NCBI GenBank assembly: GCA_021234155.1
Contig: JAJEKV010000011.1
Span: 5,475,132 to 5,539,131 of the forward strand
DNA: 64,000 nt
Source: Isoetes taiwanensis
Lineage: Eukaryota > Streptophyta > Lycopodiopsida > Isoetales > Isoetaceae
Reading direction: 5' to 3'
Numbering within the stretch: position 1 is the first letter of the stretch; each line of letters begins with the position of its first letter. The notes beneath the pieces were generated by a model that saw only the letters and a list, made by a program, of their open reading frames with translations, did not search any database and was not told where the DNA came from. Of the stretch, positions 58,129 through 64,000 are shown one piece after another. The translations under genes were made by a program, and so were the position numbers.

Positions 58129-58859
58129 AGGAAAACACAAGTATAATGAAGAACCGAACGAATATCAGGTTCTTTGAAGCTCATTATCTATTGGCTATTC
58201 ATATTGTAGCAGAATAAATCTAACTTCCTTCCTAGGTATACATGTCATAACGACTTCTATAAGATAATACAGGTATGCTTCTTTTGCATTTTTTCTTTAA
58301 ACCATTGAAAACATATTTTATATGTTTAATGCCGACCATCTCTTCCTGATATTTTTATGTGGTGAACATAAATCTTAAATATTTAGCTAGACAACGTCAT
58401 GCTTCTAAGATCTAAGTTTATTTCAAAAGAAAATTTTTAAGGCTTGGTATATCCCCAAACTTTCACAAAGCCCCATAGTTTATTAATGTTAATCTCTATG
58501 GTCTCTGTAGACTGAACTACCCCTGGGTATCTATGACTTTGTATTACTCATGTCATTTATTTATGACCAATACTTCTGTATTATTTTTATATATACCCTC
58601 CACTGATCTAGAAGTAACTTGCCAAATTACCCCATGTATTATCTCAGATAAAAGGTAAAACAGGCTATGCTTAAACTGAATTTTGTAGCTCTCAGTTGGT
58701 ATTTGACTACTGTATGCATCACCTCCATTGATCATGATGCATTTTAGTTTAATAAAAAAAATTCCTACCACCTACCGTGGAATGTGAATAACTTCCTTAT
58801 CTTTCTGTGAGCCTTGGGGATGGCTAACCCCCACTGTCATAGTAGAGGTTACACATCCC
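58129..58859. other. Intergenic or intronic, nothing recognised
   Basis: AT-rich sequence inside the trihelix gene span, with no gene, RNA or repeat I can support. Confidence 0.5.
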
Positions 58860-59116
58860 ATATTATCTCATGCTCCAAAATTACTTGAGAAGCAGGCAAG
58901 GAACTCACGCTTCAAACATAAGCATATGGGGTCTTGGATTTCAATGTTCTCTGGCATGAGTATAGGGAGATCTCATTTTTCTGCAAGCCTGTGCAAATTA
59001 TGAACTCAGCTTTTTTTAAATTGTCCATACAAGCTACTCGAATGAGGTCCTATCGAGATTTGAACTCAAGCTATTGGATTCAGGGTCCAATGTCCTAACC
59101 ACTAGACCATAGAACC
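58860..59116 (-). mobile_element. tRNA-Gln-derived SINE with complete tRNA head
   Basis: On the minus strand the element begins with a tRNA-like head (59116-59046) and continues about 190 bp through CCAGAGAACATTG, CCAAGACCCCATATGCTTAT and GTGAGTTCCTTGCCTGCTTC. The same body recurs at 59391-59565, and a partial head at about 59214-59260. The shared tRNA head and unrelated tail define a SINE. Confidence 0.75.
59046..59116 (-). tRNA. tRNA-Gln(CUG)-like sequence (SINE head, probably nonfunctional)
   Basis: The 71-nt minus-strand sequence folds as a tRNA. The acceptor stem is GGTTCTA / TAGGACC (one G-T pair), the D arm contains GTCTAGTGGTTAGGACA, the anticodon stem is TTGGA/TCCAA, and the T arm contains TTCAAAT. 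The anticodon is CTG, read from 59081-59083. Position 33 is C instead of the invariant U, and SINE sequence follows directly, so it is more likely a SINE promoter head than a working tRNA gene. Confidence 0.65.
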
Positions 59117-59390
59117 CAAAGGGAGCATTTAAATTAAACATCGTTTATGCACAATCCCTCGAGTGCTTTCACTTTCGTTCACAAGCCATCGAGCGCCTTC
59201 ATTTGTCTACAATTCAATGAGGTCCTATCAAGATTTGAAATCGAGCTAGTGGATTCAAAGTCCAAATTTTAGATATAACATAGCGATCAAATTGAGTTGC
59301 GGTTCGATATATAACATGTCAACCTTCTACATTTATTTGAGAAGTAGGCAAGGACCTCGCTTGTCAAACATAATTATAGACAATCTTATG

Positions 59391-59565
59391 CTCCAAATTT
59401 ACTTGAGAAGCAGGCGAGGAACTCACGCTTCAAAACATAAGCATATGGGGTCTTGGATTTCAAAGTCCTCTGGCATGAGCATAGGGAGATCTCAATTTTC
59501 TGCAAGCGTTTGCAAATTATGAACTCGGCTTGTCTACACAAGTTACTCGAACGAGGTCCTATCGA
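59391..59565 (-). mobile_element. tRNA-Gln-derived SINE, head truncated
   Basis: The body matches 58868-59050 (ACTCACGCTTCAAA, GGGGTCTTGGATTTCAA, GGCATGAGCATAGGGAGATC). At its right end only the last bases of the tRNA head remain (GGTCCTATCGA). It abuts exon 2 of the trihelix gene, where the reading frame of that exon ends. Confidence 0.7.
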
Positions 59566-59955
59566 ATGATATCTTTCCCAAGATGATCTGCATTGGGTGG
59601 ACATGCGGGAAACGCCTACATGACGACAGTACCTATGCAACAACAAAGAAAAATCATTCAATAGTGTAATGAACAGTAATCAATTTTTAATGTTCTAATT
59701 CTTACCCTGCTACTGTTTCCCATCGTTGATTGCTGTTGCGGCTTCTTTGGAGGGGTGTTCCATGCCTCTGAATCATCCAATCTTGTTTCTAGCATTGTTA
59801 AGAATTAAAAGTTCGTCCAATGTCCAAATTCCGGAGCTTGGACCTCCAACCACGCTGCCCATTTCTCTCCATTGTTCAACTTGAATTGCTGAGGAAGAAG
59901 GCAGCCTTAGTGCTGTTCGATGGGCAGTTGGTGCTAACATCCTGTACAAAACCAA

Positions 59956-62170
59956 ATTATATGCATTATGAGATTTTTATATTACTATGTCATTCTGAAA
60001 GTGATGATGTGATTGTAGGAAAATCCCACATAATTTTGGGATACAACAGCCCTTCTATATAGACAGTTAACATTTTCTTTCCCTACCACAGCTAGGCCTG
60101 AGAATAGCAGCAGATGGTATTTCCAGTGGATAGATCTTTTGCAAGCCCACCTTGTAAAATATTTTGCAAGCCTCTAGTACTGAACCATTAGGCACTGCTA
60201 AAAGCTGGAAAAACTATCCATTGTAGAGTCCAATGAACTGAACATCTAGCTGCCCTAAATCTAGAGCCAAGAGAGCTACATGCATTTCAAATAAGAGGAG
60301 CTTTTGATGAACATCCTCTAAATCTATGAGCCATATAGAGCTGCAGGCATCTTAAATAAGAGGAGCTTTGTATAAACTTTGTATAATGCATTTGGAATAT
60401 CAGTTTACTAACAGGGCATATCCTAACAAACAACTTGGAGGCGCTCTTCCATCTGAAATCCCGTTCTTTTTCAAATCCCTCTTTTGCTATTTAGAGATCA
60501 GATGATCTTTACATATTTAAAGATAATCAGATCCTAGAATTATATATTTTTAGCCCCTGGAGATGGCTTTTATTCAAAATAATAACATTCAAAATGATGA
60601 AAAAGGAAGATGAAGAAACCTGGATTCATCGGACATTGCTTCAAATAGCATTCAAATTCCAGATGGATTCCACAGTCCAGACGGATTCCACCGGACCTTT
60701 CTAAAATTACAGGTCACGCACCTGAGATTACGGGTCATGTTGCAGACGTGGCGGTCATGAAGGCCGTGATACCATCATGTAAAATGGCAGACCCTTTTAC
60801 GCCACGTAGGACTCCTGTCATGCCAGATAGGATAATGGACCATCGTCCACCATTATGATGTCCAAGTTTTTATTGCATGTGAACAACCAACCTTCATGAT
60901 TGTGATGGCATGACTGTCACATGTGAACCCACTCTAAGGGAGGTCAACCCTCCCCTCTCAAAAATTACAATCCTCTCGGCCTCCGGCCTCAAGGGTTATT
61001 TGCCGTAGTTTCCTTAGGGAAAGGTTAACCTCCTCATCTGCTCCATGCCACAGGAACAGATGATGCCCGTCGTTTTCATCTCGAAAAAATTTCCAATTTT
61101 GGAAAGATCGATTACGTTATTCGACCTATTACTAAATTAACCCTAACCTCATCCTCAAATAGAAAATTTTCATCTAGAGCAGCTCAGCTCCTGCCAAAAC
61201 TACGATTTTGGGTACAATACAATACTAGAATCATATTCCCAACCACTGCGAGAATACTATCCCACCATAAGAAACAAGGTGCTGCGCACAGAGGGTTGCC
61301 CTCCATGGCCGGAGGGTGAAGTGGCTTAAATCATAGGTCAAAGTCATGTTTAACTGGAAATCCATAACCCTGAACATTTGGAAACAAAATTCTCTGTAGC
61401 CAGAGGAATTACCTTTATATTCCAAAATGCAGCCAAAGATTTTGGCAACCTGTAAAATGAAATCGGCAATCAAGTTTTTCCTTCTGTCCTTGCCTTCTAT
61501 AAACAATTCTGGCTATGGTGATCAAATTGATGAAGAACAAGCAAATACACAAAAGATTTTGGAAAAGAACTTCCCGGTTGTGATATTGTAAGAATAAGCT
61601 AACCGGTCCAATTTTCCCCTTTAGCTGCTCCTGTTTAGGTACATCAAGAAAATTGTCCCATGTAGCTTAACATTATCACAAAAAAATACGGTCATTGCCA
61701 TAATAATAAATAATTAAAAAAAAAACCCTAAAACAATGGCATTTTCACAATTTTGCATACACATAGAGGCATTTTTTATATATTTCTCCATTTTTAATCG
61801 CCCTAATTGTGCAGATAACAGCAAGTATGCAACTCCTATGCAACTCCTACTATAAACCATCTCCCTAATTATGAGGCTCCTTGGTATCTTGTATGATACA
61901 GAGCCATGAAACTCCAGCATCAAATCCCACTTCAACATACCACAATAGACATTCAAGATATAGTGAATCCTCTCAAAAGCTATCCCCAATTGTTATATTC
62001 TAGGGGAATTGCATTTGAAACGGATAAACAAAGAATGCCATTCCCATATATGTTTCACACGGTAGATTACACCTCTCAGAATAGGTTTGTCAAAAAATAT
62101 ACGTATCTATATCTTGGGGGTTGCAAAATGAGACATATTTGAGGCATAATTCATGCAATTTCGTAATCCT
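59956..62170. other. Intergenic, no recognised gene
   Basis: Mixed-composition sequence without supported coding regions. Minus-strand frames at 61231-61506 and 61714-61989 have no family features. A short phrase AAATAAGAGGAGCTTT recurs near 60287 and 60354. The 60750-60860 stretch is GC-richer with a weak ATGGTCC/GGACCAT inverted pair. Confidence 0.5.
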
Positions 62171-63354
62171 TCAAATCTCATTAGTGTTAGAATCTAAGCA
62201 AACTACATTAGCATATTCCTTATTTAAGTTGCATTTCCTCTTTTTACCAATAGCTGCTTTGCTCGCCTTTGTGTCAACCCAAGAATGTTCATTGGAACTT
62301 TCTGGATTTCTTTCAAGGTAATCCTTTATGGCAGCCAAAATATCGTCACCATAGCATTCAATTTTTCTTTTGCCGATCACTTCCTCGACCTACGAAAAAT
62401 AAATACAATATGTGAGAATTGCACATATAGAACTTATTCAAGCGAAAGAAAAATGTAACAAAGACCTCTAACAACGTAAAAGGCTTTTTAATGGAGAGCA
62501 TAGAAATGTGCTGCGATGATAAAACGACATAAGGAAAAATGCAGCCATGCTCATTTGCAAGTTTCTGGCGAACCTTGTCAAGCATGCAGCTCATGCCTTT
62601 GTCATTTGTAAAATGCTTATTCAAAGACCCTTGTTTCCCAATCTCTCCATCTTCGAAGTCCAGCTTTATTATTTGCTTCCCTTTTCAACACAATACAAGT
62701 TTTTGCATTAAGCAAAAAAAAAAAAAAAATAGAATGAAATATTTAGGATTTCTATGTTCAATCTTTTATAGGGAGCAGTCCCTCATAGCCAAATTAAGAT
62801 TCGGACATACGCCCCCAATGTTCAGTGGACTTCTACTATTTTCAGTTATATGCATGATGGTATTCTGATTGAAATGGCTATTGAGTAGATCAAGAATTTT
62901 ATTCCATATGCCTCTCTGTTTCTTGCCACTTTGTTCGTATTTAAAATTCAAAAGGTAATATAACATGCAACATGCTTTTACCTTCAAGAAGCACCCTTGC
63001 TCGAGGTCCAATCATAACATATGCATTTGTTGTATATGCAGTATGTTGGTATTCTTCCTTCTGCATAAGATCAAACTAAATATTTCAACATACCAAAAAT
63101 CGATCCAAGATTAAGTGAACTATGATCTGCTCAATTGCCTCCTTAGCAAACTGCTTTTCCAGTTGCTTAACAGATCCTGGATCAACATCATGATACAAAT
63201 GATTAATAAGTTTAATCAATCATTTACTTTTTACAAGTTAACAGAAATACATGTTGACAATAGGACTTCCACAGATCGACTAACTGCAGTAGAGTTGCTT
63301 TCTTATCATTGCCCTCCATCTCCTTAACAATGTGCATGGTAGATTTTGCAATGG
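62171..63354 (-). CDS. RecQ-family DNA helicase, RQC and HRDC end only
   Basis: Four minus-strand exons: 63354-63251, 63168 (or 63180)-63094, 63060-62982 and 62680-62466, plus the last exon 62389-62171. Splice phases agree for the last three joins. The middle exons read as the winged-helix RQC region (AKEAIEQIIVHLILDRFL, then EEYQHTAYTTNAYVMIGPRA and VLLEG). The next exons give an HRDC domain (LDKVRQKLANEHGCIFPYVV, then KPFTLLEVEEVIGKRKIECY), followed by a lysine-rich tail containing GKKRKCN. RecQ helicases unwind recombination and replication intermediates. The helicase core is not found, and another gene lies just upstream on the same strand, so this is probably a 5'-truncated copy. Confidence 0.75.
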
Positions 63355-63612
63355 CTGTAAAACACCATACTTATTCAGTTCTCTGACACTAAGGTAATTG
63401 GTTTGATTTCTGCCTTTAATTCTGCATATAGAGACCAACTATAACATCATAAAGGAGCCCTGTCATACTGCCATTAATTCTACTTACAATTTATAGCCAT
63501 GCCTTATCCTTATGCCTTTTTCCTGGCATGTAGACAAACACACATTTCTAGCCATACTACATCAACAGGATGTTCCTCACCTTCCTTGTTGCTACACTTT
63601 GTCTCCAAAGTT

Positions 63613-64000
63613 TTATCCGCCTTTTACAGAAAATACTGACATGGACACATTATAATATAATCTGCAACTGCCAAGAAGAGATGTCCATAAAATAGTTGTT
63701 TTGATTGTCATACTACTCATCATATCCATTGCCTCGTCTACAAAGCCTCTACGACCAAGAAGATCAATCAGGCAAGCATAATGATCTACTGATAATGAAA
63801 AGCGACTATAAGTAAAATAGTGAATTCCTTCATCTACAAGACAAGCATGAGGACATGCAGTCATGATAGATATGAATGTTATCTCATTTGGCTTCAAACT
63901 TTCTTGTTGCATTATCTTAAAGAGCTTGATGGCTTCTATGCCGTTCCCATACTGGGCACATCCAGATATTAGCCCATTCCAAGAGACCACATTTCTTATA
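63613..64000 (-). CDS. PLS/E-type PPR protein, partial at window edge
   Basis: The minus-strand frame entering at the right edge reads NVVSWNGLISGCAQYG, IKLFKIMQQESLKPNEITFI, SIMTACPHACLVDEGIHYF, HYACLIDLLGRRGFVDEAMD and TTILWTSLLGSCRLYYNV. This is the final PLS repeats leading into the E motif of plant organelle RNA-editing-type PPR proteins. After SCRLYYNV the frame diverges and stops at 63613, so the E motif is cut short and no DYW domain follows. The 5' part lies outside the window. Confidence 0.85.
   Translation of the reverse strand, partial: IRNVVSWNGLISGCAQYGNGIEAIKLFKIMQQESLKPNEITFISIMTACPHACLVDEGIHYFTYSRFSLSVDHYACLIDLLGRRGFVDEAMDMMSSMTIKTTILWTSLLGSCRLYYNVSMSVFSVKGG

Larger units (their letters stand above)
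56733..59955 (-). pseudogene. Trihelix/SANT-like DNA-binding gene, disrupted
   Basis: Minus-strand exons make a plant trihelix-type protein. Exon 1 (59955-59775) has GIWTLDELLILNNARNKI. Exon 2 (from the acceptor near 59640) has YCRHVGVSRMSTQCRSSWERY, the tandem-tryptophan/QCR signature. Exon 3 (about 57468-57090) has SSYWNMTEAQRREKDLPRTF, then a repeated QPENET stretch. Exon 4 (about 57005-56733) has a basic RKRKRRR signal and a C-terminal helix ending in KILAEAIKSLKK. Exon 2 runs directly into a tRNA-derived SINE (59391-59565), so its end and donor are lost. An in-frame TAG occurs in exon 3 near 57309. The family binds GT-type promoter elements. Confidence 0.72.

Noticed and set aside
59046-59116. 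Functional tRNA-Gln gene
   Set aside because: C33 replaces the invariant U, and the sequence continues into a repeated SINE body.
61231-61989. Minus-strand frames at 61231-61506 and 61714-61989
   Set aside because: No recognisable domain, composition like the surrounding intergenic DNA, and no splice signals linking them to the RecQ piece.

Overview
The window is nuclear DNA of a land plant with a large, repeat-rich genome. The plant assignment rests on a plastid-type phospholipase A1, PPR proteins, a trihelix-type DNA-binding protein, a PTI1-like kinase fragment, plant-style Ty1/copia, Ty3/gypsy, L1-type LINE, Helitron and Harbinger remains, spliceosomal introns and initiator-tRNA-Met primer sites. 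The species cannot be read from the sequence. The DUF7869 and bacterial-type DNA methyltransferase genes at 45-53 kb hint at a non-flowering lineage, but that is inference.

Positions 399-36420 are a direct tandem duplication of about 15 kb per unit (unit 1, 399-15445; unit 2, 15446-36420). In order, each unit carries a plastid phospholipase A1 gene, a broken Ty3/gypsy fragment, a Helitron 3' terminus, a two-exon gene with a Helitron-like N-terminal domain on the minus strand, a GC-richer promoter-like stretch, and an AGATTCT-type satellite whose GATTC core recurs about every 10 bp. Unit 2 keeps the intact lipase (17514-19034) and carries a later, apparently full-length LINE (23781-29552) with both ORFs open. 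Unit 1 has the matching empty site. The unit-1 lipase is broken, but almost all of its differences fall at CAG/CTG trinucleotides, which may reflect consensus error at methylated CHG sites rather than decay.

Positions 36421-45140 hold a calmodulin-like EF-hand gene split by a Ty1/copia element (38448-43847, target duplication TATCC), then a truncated Harbinger transposase.

Positions 45140-53300 are the most unusual part. A DUF7869-domain gene (minus strand) and a gene joining a ParB-like domain to a beta-class N4/N6 DNA methyltransferase (plus strand) are arranged head to head. The DNA between them, and three of the four introns of the methyltransferase gene, carry GTATTC(C/T)(G/A)GAATAC palindromes nested in larger inverted repeats. 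I saw none in the exons. The layout suggests a self-contained selfish or mobile module with its own site family. Both genes carry frameshifts, and the methyltransferase gene also carries nonsense and splice-site changes, so this copy is decayed or poorly polished.

Positions 53300-64000 are a graveyard of gene pieces: a PTI1-like kinase, a PPR fragment, a trihelix gene interrupted by tRNA-Gln-derived SINEs, a MITE inside a gag-like remnant, the RQC/HRDC end of a RecQ helicase, and a PPR gene running off the right edge.
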